Shown here: positions 1 to 5,922 of the stretch, piece by piece
Position numbering within the stretch: the stretch's first letter is position 1
Layout of the letters: each line of letters begins with the position of its first letter
DNA from: Treponema sp.
GTDB taxonomy: Bacteria > Spirochaetota > Spirochaetia > Treponematales > Breznakiellaceae
NCBI GenBank assembly: GCA_031275035.1
Contig: JAISPH010000022.1
Coordinates: forward strand, 1-8,578
Length of the DNA: 8,578 nt
Direction of reading: 5' to 3'
The notes under the pieces: model-generated
What the model was told of the DNA's origin: nothing
Databases searched by the model: none
What the model saw: only the letters and a program-made list of their open reading frames with translations
Made by a program: the position numbers and the translations under genes

Positions 1-48
1 GAGTTTCAGTCGCAAGCTTTAGATTGCTTTAGCAAAAGGTCTTTTTAG

Positions 49-108
49 GAGGCTTTAGCCTCAAAGCGGCTTTCAGCCGCTATAAAACCCACCGCCTTTA
101 GGCGGTGG
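49..108. repeat. cluster of three short hairpins
   Basis: Three perfect inverted repeats follow one another: GAGGCT/AGCCTC (49-62, loop TT), AGCGGCT/AGCCGCT (65-81, loop TTC) and CCACCGCC/GGCGGTGG (89-108, loop TTTA). The first and third centre on CTTTAG, which also occurs at 17-22 and 27-32. The third is followed by TTGTTT and could terminate transcription on the + strand. Its form also resembles the end hairpins of IS200/IS605-type elements. The cluster ends right where the AT-rich gene remnant begins, so it may mark a junction. The inverted repeats are read directly; the mobile or terminator role is inferred. Confidence 0.6.
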
Positions 109-118
109 TTGTTTAGTA

Positions 119-143
119 ATATTTTCAAAAAAATTGAAAATAT
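119..143. repeat. AT-rich 10-bp inverted repeat
   Basis: ATATTTTCAA (119-128) and TTGAAAATAT (134-143) form a perfect 10-bp inverted repeat around an A5 loop. It lies between the GC-rich hairpin cluster and the remnant gene, and the TTG that could open that gene is inside the right arm. It could be an operator, a junction palindrome or chance in AT-rich DNA. No function is assigned. Confidence 0.4.
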
Positions 144-625
144 GGATGATTGAACAATCAAAAAGCAAATATGAAGACGGCATCATTTGCGCTGAAAATA
201 TTAGAACTCCTGAAAAACCAAGATCAGTCAAAGAATGGAATTTGACTGAAAAAGAATTTGATAAAACCGTAAATGAAATTATAAAAGCTATTAAATTATA
301 TTTTATACCCATTGTGGAAATATTTAAAGACAAAAATAGCGCTATAGAATATCTTAAAAATAATGGAGCAAAGTATACGTAATGGACAGAAAGAACATTA
401 TTCCCGATGGCGTTTATGATATATTTTGGAGGAAAAGAAGCGGCAGAAATATTTTTACATGACTACATTGAAAATTCAGGAATTAAAGACAGAATAATAA
501 ATTTATATAACGAATTATCAAAAATTAAAAACAGAGAAGAAATAAATTTAAAATATGTGGAATTTGTCGGAGCAGAAAAAATAAAATTGGCATATATAAA
601 TGGAATAAGAATATTCAGGAAATAA
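134..625 (+). pseudogene. AT-rich small gene, 5'-truncated and interrupted by an in-frame stop
   Basis: An 82-residue stretch ends at TAA 380-382. The same frame then continues as WTERTLFPMAFMIYFGG and runs on to a stop at 623-625. Both halves are hydrophilic, Lys/Ile/Glu-rich and AT-rich, unlike the GC-rich genes downstream, which suggests transfer from outside. The first half ends in a helix like that closing DUF4304-type proteins (around IPIVEIFKDKNSAIEYL), but this is a weak resemblance. The simplest reading is one gene of about 163 codons with a nonsense mutation. It lacks its N-terminus, since the only starts are a TTG at 134 or ATG at 146 with no ribosome site, next to hairpins. Alternatively there are two genes: an ATG at 382-384 overlaps the stop (TAATG) and reads MDRKNIIPDGVYDIFW, but it would then need a frameshift near 424 to reach the second half. 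Function is not known. Confidence 0.5.
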
Positions 626-660
626 AGTACGCCCCTACGTCACATAACAGGACTGTTTAC

Positions 661-849
661 GCTTCGCCGCCGGTAGGCGGCTCGGCCTCCGCAACGGCTA
701 GGTCATTCCGCTGCGCGCAGACCTTTGGTCTGAACATTCCCACGCCGCTGCTCCGGCACATTTTGCCAGCCCTGGCCGCGTTCCTGCGGAACGATGCTTC
801 GCAAGGCCCTTATCCGGGCTGCCAAAACCCCTTAATGCCGCGTAGCGGC
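661..849. repeat. series of small tight hairpins
   Basis: Within about 190 bp are GCCGCC/GGCGGC (666-681, loop GGTA), the palindrome CTGCGCGCAG (711-720), CAGACC/GGTCTG (718-732, loop TTT), CGTTCC/GGAACG (779-793, loop TGC) and GCCGC/GCGGC (837-849, loop GTA). Each has a 5-6 bp stem, and the loops are only 3-4 nt. The stems differ in sequence, so this is not a simple repeat; the shared trait is the shape. The function is unknown. Confidence 0.5.
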
Positions 850-885
850 TTCGATACAGCCGGGAATGTTATGCTTTATAGCGTT

Positions 886-968
886 ATTCGAAAGTCTGGT
901 TTAATACCCCGCAGCTCTGCTGCGGCTCAAATAAAGCAACGCTTTCAAAAATTTGGTATGAAACCAGA
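886..968. repeat. palindromic repeat, left part, with CCGCAGC hairpin
   Basis: Positions 886-912 match 5761-5787 at 24 of 27 bases, and all three differences are transitions. The shared piece ends in GGTTTAATACCCCGC. It leads into a perfect hairpin CCGCAGC/GCTGCGG (909-925, loop TCT). An inverted partial copy of TCTGGTTTAATACC (895-908) lies at 955-968 with 13 of 14 matches. This is part of the same repeat family as 991-1072, 1398-1431 and 5761-5826. Confidence 0.6.
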
Positions 969-990
969 TGGTACTATAAATTTCCTATCG

Positions 991-1072
991 AATGAGCCTC
1001 CCCGCAAATATGGCGACGCTTAGGATACCCCATCGAACCTTTGATTCGCGCTCTGCTCCGGGGAGGCTCATT
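991..1072. repeat. 82-bp element with 14-bp perfect terminal inverted repeats
   Basis: AATGAGCCTCCCCG (991-1004) and CGGGGAGGCTCATT (1059-1072) are exact reverse complements enclosing 54 bp. The right part, 1025-1072, aligns without gaps to 5779-5826 (38 of 48 identical, nearly all differences transitions), so it belongs to a dispersed family. The size and end structure fit a miniature inverted-repeat or palindrome-associated element. No transposase is present, and I see no clear target duplication. Confidence 0.6.
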
Positions 1073-1107
1073 GACCCTATTGTCGATGGCGGCGCCGGTT
1101 TTTTGGA

Positions 1108-1143
1108 ACGAAGATACCCAGGAGTTTTCCTGGGTATCTTCGT
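1108..1143. repeat. 16-bp perfect hairpin
   Basis: ACGAAGATACCCAGGA (1108-1123) and TCCTGGGTATCTTCGT (1128-1143) are perfect complements with a 4-nt GTTT loop. A T-run (1099-1104) lies before it but none follows on either strand, so it is not a standard intrinsic terminator. It could be a small RNA, an RNA-processing site or an element end. It also contains GATACCC, as the neighbouring repeats do. Confidence 0.6.
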
Positions 1144-1397
1144 ACTGCAAAGCATGAATTGTATACGGGGTTCATATCTATATCTACCTTGACTTTGCTC
1201 ATTACAAATTACATCGCTCCGTTTACACTGTTTGGCAACAGGGGCAAACCCGAAGCAAGCGCGGGCCAAAGGTCTGATGCTTGCCGGTATGCGCCCCGCC
1301 TGCGAATCAAACGATGTTTAAGTGCCATAGGAAATTTCATACGTTGTTACTATAACGTATAAATGGCAGGGCGGGGGCGCTCAAACTGCTGTAAAGA

Positions 1398-1431
1398 AAT
1401 GAACCTCCCCGCCCTGAAGGGCGGGGTATCC
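1398..1431 (-). repeat. palindromic repeat copy (IS200/IS605 end-like)
   Basis: Read on the minus strand this is GGATACCCCGCCC, a short loop, GGGCGGGG and then AGGTTCATT. The core stem CCCCGCCCT/AGGGCGGGG (1407-1426) is a perfect 9 bp. The architecture ATACCCCGC - hairpin - GCGGGGAGG-TCATT is shared with the copies at 991-1072 and 5779-5826. Hairpins of this kind are typical at the ends of IS200/IS605-family elements. Here it stands alone, with no TnpA or TnpB frame nearby. Confidence 0.6.
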
Positions 1432-1660
1432 TGTAAGCGTTACATTGTTTACGAGGTTCGTTCTGGAAGGAAATTATTTAACCGTGGGATCTACTACCGG
1501 TTTTTTGTTGGTGTTACTAAGTCTAACCGCCCTGAAGCTCGTACACGAAAACGTGCAAAGGGTATTAGACCCCGTTGCGAATACGCCCTTCCGGCTGCAT
1601 CCACACCGGAAGCCAAAAACAAGGCCGCCAGGATGCGGGAAGCGGAAAAGGCGCCGCCTT

Positions 1661-1745
1661 GGATATTTGTGTATGCCGGCGCTGGAAAAGGACAACAGCG
1701 GTCCCGTGTACTGGAAGAACGGTACAAAAACCATACTGCCCTCCC
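1661..1745 (+). pseudogene. frameshifted scrap of a YWKNG-repeat protein
   Basis: One frame reads DNSGPVYWKNGTKTILPS from about 1690 to 1745. Just upstream, a different frame reads WIFVYAGAGK. Joined by a one-base shift near the A-run at 1685-1688, they give a plausible repeat unit of the kind ending in YWKNGTK-LP. Such units recur in predicted surface proteins of termite-gut treponemes, from memory and not checked. There is no start, and the frames break on both sides, so this is a relic at best. It lies only about 100 bp before the dehydrogenase gene and could also be chance. Confidence 0.3.
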
Positions 1746-1841
1746 GCCGCCGCCCTGACTTCCCCTTGCGAATATCCCTCTTTAGCGTTATTTCTCCTAT
1801 TCCCGTATCAATACGCCCCGGGAATGTGTCGAGAATATACA

Positions 1842-2831
1842 ATGATGAAAATAGTTATCAGCGACGACCGGTTTGGCAGCAGCGATGAGGAGAAAGCGGT
1901 CTTTGCGGATCCCCGTTTCAGCCTGAGGACGGCGGATTGTTACAGCGAGGAGGCCCTTATTGCGGCCTGCGCGGACGCCGACGCGGTGCTTCTGAACCAG
2001 GCCCCCATGACCCGGAGGGTCATTGAACAGCTCCGCAGATGCCGGGTTATTTCCCGCTATGGCATAGGTTATGACAATGTGGATATCCTCGCCGCAGAGG
2101 AACAGGGAATCTGGGTTACCAACGTGCCCGGCTACTGTACCGAGGAAGTGGCGGAACATGCCCTGGGGATGCTCCTCTCCTGTATCAGGCGTATCCCCTT
2201 TAAGGACCGGCAGATCCGTGCCGGCGGCTGGAACCTGAACCAGCCCATACGGCGCATGTCCGGCCGTACCCTGGGGATAGTCGGTTTCGGCGCCACCGGC
2301 AGGGCCTTCTGGGAAAAGGTCCAGGGCTTCGGCTTCAGCCGCATTCTTATCGCCGATCCCCATATTAAGGCAAAACTGCTTCCCGGAATGCAGGGTACGG
2401 CCGCATCCTTCGATGAACTTATCGCCCGGTCGGATTTTATCTCCCTCCATGTTCCCCTGAACGAGCAGACCCGGCGCTGCATCAATGAGGAATCAATCTC
2501 CCGGATGAAGGAGGGGGTGATTCTTATCAACGTTTCCCGGGGTCCGGTGATCGACGAGGAGGCCCTGATTCCGGCCCTGCGTTCAGGCCGTATCGCCGCG
2601 GCGGGACTGGACGTATTTGAACGGGAACCCCCGGGGGCGGATCATCCCCTTCTGGGTCTGGACAATGTGATCCTCACGGATCACAGCGCCTATTACAGCG
2701 AAGAGGCGGTTTCGATCCTGAAAACCTGTACCGCCCTCAACGCGCTGGAAGCGCTGGAAGGCCGTATCCCCCGGACCGCGGTAAACCGGCCCGGCATACC
2801 AAAATCCGTCTCCATGGAATATACCGCCTGA
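1842..2831 (+). CDS. D-2-hydroxyacid dehydrogenase, CtBP-like (NAD-dependent)
   Basis: This 329-residue soluble enzyme should interconvert a D-2-hydroxyacid and its 2-oxoacid with NAD(H); the substrate cannot be told from sequence. An N-terminal catalytic-domain part carries YGIGYDNVD (73-81) and NVPGYCTEEVAEHAL (94-108). The Rossmann core has G148-F-G150-A-T-G153 and acidic D172. Catalytic residues are R233 (VSRGPV), E262 (DVFEREP) and H281. The H281 context DHSAYYSEEAV matches the CtBP-like branch rather than classical lactate or phosphoglycerate dehydrogenases. The start is at the ATGATG doublet (1842 or 1845), where family homology begins. The frame is open upstream to 1575, but that part is unrelated low-complexity translation. 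The ribosome site is weak (GAG at 1831-1833). The stop overlaps the corA start, so the two genes are probably cotranscribed. Confidence 0.9.
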   Translation: MMKIVISDDRFGSSDEEKAVFADPRFSLRTADCYSEEALIAACADADAVLLNQAPMTRRVIEQLRRCRVISRYGIGYDNVDILAAEEQGIWVTNVPGYCTEEVAEHALGMLLSCIRRIPFKDRQIRAGGWNLNQPIRRMSGRTLGIVGFGATGRAFWEKVQGFGFSRILIADPHIKAKLLPGMQGTAASFDELIARSDFISLHVPLNEQTRRCINEESISRMKEGVILINVSRGPVIDEEALIPALRSGRIAAAGLDVFEREPPGADHPLLGLDNVILTDHSAYYSEEAVSILKTCTALNALEALEGRIPRTAVNRPGIPKSVSMEYTA

Positions 2832-3892
2832 TGGCCCGCCCCAGAAAAAGGCCCGACATCGGCCTGCCCCCGGGAAGCCCCGTCTATGTGGGGGACCGGA
2901 ATCCTCAGGAGATGGCCCTTTCCATAATCGGCTACGATCCCGTGGGGGCCTGGGTTAAAACCGCGGATACCGTGGAAGAGCTGCTCAAGCACCGGAATAC
3001 CGGCGGGATTACCTGGATCAACGTAAACGGCCTCAAGGACAGCGGCGCCATAGGCACGCTTGCCCAATTCTACCGGATTCATCCCTTGACGGTGGAGGAT
3101 ATTCTCAATACTGAGCACCGCCCCAAGGTTGAAGAATTTGGGGAGTATCTGTTCATCACCTTTAAGGCCATACGGTACAAAGCGGAAGACGGAGGCCGCT
3201 ACGAATATGAGCAGATAAGCCTGCTGTGCACCGTGGACACCATCATCACCTTTCAGGAAATTCCCGGCGATTCCTTTGACGGAATCCGGCGGCGTATTCT
3301 TAACAATGTGGGAAGGATACGGAAACTGGGGGCGGACTACCTGGCCTATGCCATTATGGATTCGGCGGTGGACAACTACTTTCTGGTGCTGGACATCATG
3401 GGCGCGGGGCTTGAGGACTTTGAGGAACGGGCCATTGACGAAGGCGACAATGCGTTTATCGCCGACATCCAGCGGGTAAAGCAGGACCTCCTCCGGGTAA
3501 GGCGGGCGGTCTGGCCCCTGCGGGAGAGCCTTTCCTTTCTGGTTCACCTTGACTCGTCCCTGATAAGCGATGAACTTGACCCCTTCCTCAAAGACCTCCA
3601 GGGCAACGTGATCCAGGCGGCGGAAACGGTGGAAAGTTACCGGGAACTGCTGGCGGGGATGATGGAGGTGAATTTTTCATCCGTCTCAAGCCGGATGAAT
3701 AACGTGATGAAGGTACTGACCATCATCTCGACTATCTTTATTCCCCTGACCTTTATCGCCGGCGTATACGGTATGAATTTTTCCTACATGCCGGAGTTGG
3801 GGATCAGGTACGGCTATTTTATCGTCTGGGGGCTGATGCTGCTCATTGCCGGGGGAATGATGATCTTCTTCAAAAAACGGCGCTGGATATGA
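2831..3892 (+). CDS. corA: CorA family Mg2+/Co2+ transporter
   Basis: This is a 353-residue inner-membrane divalent cation channel that should work as a pentamer for Mg2+ (or Co2+) uptake. A long cytoplasmic N-terminal domain (about 1-290) is followed by TM1 (about 294-313), the signature GMN (314-316) and TM2 (about 327-347), ending in a basic tail KKRRWI. The pore-mouth and tail region (YGMNFSYMPEL...FFKKRRWI) is very close to the Thermotoga maritima CorA type, and the length is the same within a few residues. The ATG at 2831 shares its A with the preceding TGA (TGATG) and has no strong Shine-Dalgarno, so translation is probably coupled to the dehydrogenase gene. No functional link between the two products is obvious. 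All hallmark residues are intact. Confidence 0.95.
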   Translation: MARPRKRPDIGLPPGSPVYVGDRNPQEMALSIIGYDPVGAWVKTADTVEELLKHRNTGGITWINVNGLKDSGAIGTLAQFYRIHPLTVEDILNTEHRPKVEEFGEYLFITFKAIRYKAEDGGRYEYEQISLLCTVDTIITFQEIPGDSFDGIRRRILNNVGRIRKLGADYLAYAIMDSAVDNYFLVLDIMGAGLEDFEERAIDEGDNAFIADIQRVKQDLLRVRRAVWPLRESLSFLVHLDSSLISDELDPFLKDLQGNVIQAAETVESYRELLAGMMEVNFSSVSSRMNNVMKVLTIISTIFIPLTFIAGVYGMNFSYMPELGIRYGYFIVWGLMLLIAGGMMIFFKKRRWI

Positions 3893-3899
3893 AAAAGGC

Positions 3900-3962
3900 G
3901 CCGGGGGCTAAAGCCTAAACGTCGGGGGCTAAAGCCCGGATGCCGGGGGTCAGGGCCCGCCC
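3900..3962. repeat. three 21-bp imperfect tandem repeats
   Basis: Units run 3900-3920, 3921-3941 and 3942-3962. Each starts G[C/T]CGGGGG. The first two contain CTAAAG inside the small palindromes GGCTAAAGCC and GGGCTAAAGCCC; the third has lost it. They begin 8 bp after the corA stop. The hairpins could slow or end transcription, but there is no T-tract. The CTAAAG centre is the complement of CTTTAG in the hairpins at 49-108. Confidence 0.65.
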
Positions 3963-4027
3963 CTGGTTCTTCACCGTTTTTAGACGGGCGCTGCCGCCGC
4001 CCCCTGTTCCAGATTCAACAAGTAACT

Positions 4028-4033
4028 TATACT
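4028..4033 (+). promoter_or_regulatory. -10 box TATACT for the ygjV-like gene, probably leaderless
   Basis: TATACT ends 6 nt before the ATG at 4040, so transcription would start at or next to the start codon. The intervening bases are GGGCCC and there is no Shine-Dalgarno. I see no good -35 box at 16-18 bp. The HAD gene on the other strand has the same arrangement with the same spacing. Confidence 0.45.
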
Positions 4034-4039
4034 GGGCCC

Positions 4040-4687
4040 ATGAACTGGCTGGATTTTATTCACGGGTTTGGGTTATGCGCTTCGATTGTGGTTGCTCTGA
4101 GCCTTGCTATGCGGAATATCAGAAACCTGCGGCTTCTCAATCTGGCCGGTTCTCTGGCGTTTGCCGTTTACGGGTATTGTATCAAATCCTATCCGGTTAT
4201 AGCCCTCAACCTGTTTACCGCCGGGGTCAACGCCGTCTATCTTATCAAATTCCAGTGGAATTTTAACCGCCGCCCCGCTTTCGACATCCTGTTTGTCGAT
4301 CCCCTGGAAGATCCCTATGTACAGCGCTTTCTCCGCTTTTATGGCGAAGATATTTCCCGGTTTTTTCCCTCCTTCAACCCGGAAGAACTGGACGGGGTAA
4401 AGGGTTGTTTTATACTGCGGGAAACGCTGCCGGTATCCCTGGTGCTGTTTAGAAGGGATATAGGCGATGAGTTTGCCATTCTGCTGGACTATGCCATCCC
4501 CGCCTTCCGGGACTTTAAGAATGCACGGTTCTTCTTTTCCACCGCCGCCGCCCATATTGCCTCTCCCGGTATGTTTTTCAGCGCCGTTGGCGAGGTTCCC
4601 GCCCATACCGCCTATCTGCACCGTATGGGTTTTGACGAGGTGGGCCGGCGGCTCGACGGAGCGATACTGTTCCAGAAAAAGGTCTGA
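4040..4687 (+). CDS. YgjV-like inner membrane protein with soluble C-terminal domain
   Basis: A 215-residue protein. The N-terminal third has about three hydrophobic helices (roughly 8-24, 30-48 and 52-71), with the pattern LAMRNIRNLRLLNLAGSLAFAVYG, then YPVIALNLFTAGVNAVYL. This matches the YgjV (Imp-YgjV) type of small membrane protein, whose biochemical role is unknown. Residues 85-215 are soluble and include FILRETLPVSLVLFRRD, LLDYAIPAFRDFK and a closing HRMGFDEVGR, a pattern reminiscent of the end of an acetyltransferase (GNAT) fold. That last point is a weak inference. The ATG at 4040 is chosen because the first helix starts directly after it. It lies 2 nt ahead of sua5, so the pair is probably one transcript. 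Confidence 0.75.
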   Translation: MNWLDFIHGFGLCASIVVALSLAMRNIRNLRLLNLAGSLAFAVYGYCIKSYPVIALNLFTAGVNAVYLIKFQWNFNRRPAFDILFVDPLEDPYVQRFLRFYGEDISRFFPSFNPEELDGVKGCFILRETLPVSLVLFRRDIGDEFAILLDYAIPAFRDFKNARFFFSTAAAHIASPGMFFSAVGEVPAHTAYLHRMGFDEVGRRLDGAILFQKKV

Positions 4688-4689
4688 AT

Positions 4690-5733
4690 GTGCGTTTTCT
4701 TTCTATAAAGGAAGAGGTCAATATCCGGGCCGCCGCCGGGCTGATCCGCGCCGGGGGGCTGGCCGCCTTTCCTACGGAAACGGTCTACGGCCTGGGGGGG
4801 GACGCCTTTAATACCGCCGCCCTGGCCCGGATCTTTGAGGTAAAGCGGCGGCCCCGCTTCGACCCCCTGATCATCCACATTGCCGCCGCGGAGGATCTGG
4901 AGCTGGCGGCGGATCTTTCCGCCCTAAGCCCCCGGTCAAGGCAAAGGCTGGACAAGCTGCGGGGACTTTGGCCCGGACCCCTTACCCTGATCCTGCCCAA
5001 GCGGAGGGAAGTGCCGGATCTGGCCACCAGCGGCCTGGCCACTGCGGCAATCCGCCTGCCGGATCATCCCGCGGCCCAAATGCTTATCCGCCTGTCCACC
5101 GGGGCCATAGCCGCCCCCAGCGCCAACCTTTTTGGCCGCCTTTCCCCCACCAGCGCGGAGCATGTCCGGGATCAGCTTGGCGATAGGGTTGATATTATCC
5201 TTGACGGCGGCCCTGCCCGGGTGGGGGTGGAATCGACGGTACTGGATCTGGCGGGCGAAAGGCCCCGGCTGCTCCGCCCTGGGGGAACCCCCAGGGAACA
5301 GATTGAAGCCCTGATAGGCCCGGTCGAGACCGCCGGCCCGGTCCGGGCCGGGGACAGCGGCTCCGTAGCGGCGGAAGGTCTGGAATCTCCGGGGCGGCTT
5401 GCAGGCCACTATGCCCCCCGGACCCCGCTTTCGGCGTACCCCCGGGCGGCCATGACAGCCCTGGATTGCAGGCCCGGCGAGGGTTTCCTCTTCTTTGACG
5501 GCGCGGCCCGCGAGGCCTGGACCCTCCGGAACGGCGGCAAAACCCGGATCGCCGGAACGGCGGTGATGACCCTCTCGGAAACGGGAGATATGATCGAAGC
5601 CGCCGCCGCCCTCTTTGCTATGCTTCACAGGCTGGACGCCCTGGGACTGTCCTGTATACGGGCCCAGGAGGCCCCCGGCGGGAGCCTGGGGCCGGCCATA
5701 AACGACCGGCTCTACCGGGCCTCCGTCCGGTAA
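4690..5733 (+). CDS. sua5: L-threonylcarbamoyladenylate synthase, two-domain Sua5 type
   Basis: Sua5 makes threonylcarbamoyl-AMP from threonine, bicarbonate and ATP, the first step of t6A formation at position 37 of ANN-reading tRNAs. It is cytoplasmic and its product feeds the TsaD complex. At 347 residues this is the long form. A YrdC domain (about 10-205) has AAFPTETVYGLG (25-36), K52-R-R-P (KRRPRFDPL), PSAN (143-146) and VGVESTVLDL (178-187). The linker SPGRLAGHYAPRTPL (233-247) and a Sua5 C-terminal domain (about 248-345) follow. The start is GTG 4690 with AAAGG at 4678-4682. An ATG two bases earlier is out of frame and stops after five residues. All expected motifs are present. The gene lies 2 nt after the YgjV-like gene. 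Confidence 0.95.
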   Translation: MRFLSIKEEVNIRAAAGLIRAGGLAAFPTETVYGLGGDAFNTAALARIFEVKRRPRFDPLIIHIAAAEDLELAADLSALSPRSRQRLDKLRGLWPGPLTLILPKRREVPDLATSGLATAAIRLPDHPAAQMLIRLSTGAIAAPSANLFGRLSPTSAEHVRDQLGDRVDIILDGGPARVGVESTVLDLAGERPRLLRPGGTPREQIEALIGPVETAGPVRAGDSGSVAAEGLESPGRLAGHYAPRTPLSAYPRAAMTALDCRPGEGFLFFDGAAREAWTLRNGGKTRIAGTAVMTLSETGDMIEAAAALFAMLHRLDALGLSCIRAQEAPGGSLGPAINDRLYRASVR

Positions 5734-5760
5734 AGCCGGGCCGGGGTCCCGTACAGGTCT

Positions 5761-5826
5761 ATTCGAAGGCCCGGTTTAATACCCCGCCGAATCTCCGGTT
5801 CGCGCTCCACTGCGGGGAGGCTTATT
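5761..5826 (+). repeat. complete copy of the palindromic repeat; possible terminator
   Basis: This copy carries both halves seen separately near 886-912 and 1025-1072. The outer stem is CCCCGC (5782-5787) with GCGGGG (5812-5817), and the inner arm is CGAATC/GGTTCG (5788-5802). AATA before and TATT after the stem can also pair, leaving AGGCT as a bulge. The T-rich stretch TTATTCTTTCTT follows, so it may end the ygjV-sua5 transcript. The repeat is seen directly; termination is inferred. Confidence 0.6.
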
Positions 5827-5886
5827 CTTTCTTAAAATACCACATTTTTTCATGAACAAATTATATCTCCTTCTGCAGGGGGCCGC

Positions 5887-5892
5887 TATAAT
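5887..5892 (+). promoter_or_regulatory. -10 box TATAAT for the first hemerythrin gene
   Basis: A perfect TATAAT lies 30 nt before the ATG at 5923, giving a short leader with the Shine-Dalgarno GAGGAG (5911-5916, 6 nt spacing). I find no convincing -35 hexamer at 16-18 bp, so an activator may be needed. Confidence 0.5.
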
Positions 5893-5922
5893 CCATATCA
5901 GAACAGAATCGAGGAGTATATC

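Larger units (their letters stand above)
626..1841. other. non-coding, palindrome-rich tract without a defensible gene
   Basis: No open frame here shows a recognisable protein, a ribosome site or uniform codon use. Several open frames of 60-147 codons exist, but they run straight through hairpins and repeats. The contents are short 3-4-nt-loop hairpins (660-850), a palindromic repeat family (886-1072 and 1398-1431), a long perfect hairpin (1108-1143), small inverted repeats at 1339-1360 and 1588-1612, and a decayed coding scrap near 1661-1745. It looks like a graveyard of mobile or repetitive DNA. A non-coding RNA gene cannot be excluded. Confidence 0.6.

Noticed and set aside
763..1023. Open frame of 86 codons in the non-coding tract
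   Set aside because: It runs through three hairpins and half of two repeats, has no ribosome site and no recognisable protein.
1575..1841. N-terminal extension of the dehydrogenase frame back to 1575
   Set aside because: The translated extension is Arg/Pro/Cys-rich with no family similarity. Homology to the CtBP-like family starts at MKIVISD, so the start at 1842/1845 is preferred.
1363..1888. Overlapping open frames of 131 and 147 codons
   Set aside because: They translate the repeat hairpin at 1398-1431 and basic low-complexity sequence, and frame use is inconsistent. At most a small relic near 1661-1745 is credible.
1797..2450. Long minus-strand frame opposite the dehydrogenase
   Set aside because: Long antisense frames are expected in GC-rich genes. 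This one has no motif, and the + strand gene is certain.
2693..3547. 284-codon minus-strand frame opposite the dehydrogenase end and corA
   Set aside because: Shadow of strong family matches on the + strand; the translation is not protein-like.
3900..3962. CRISPR array
   Set aside because: The three 21-bp units are directly adjacent with no spacers, and there is no cas gene in the window.
4936..5628. 230-codon minus-strand frame opposite sua5
   Set aside because: Gly/Arg/Pro-rich shadow of an intact Sua5 gene.
5786..5807. tRNA T-arm-like string (CGAATC, loop, GGTTCG)
   Set aside because: No acceptor stem, anticodon arm or CCA-side pairing surrounds it. It is the inner arm of the palindromic repeat.
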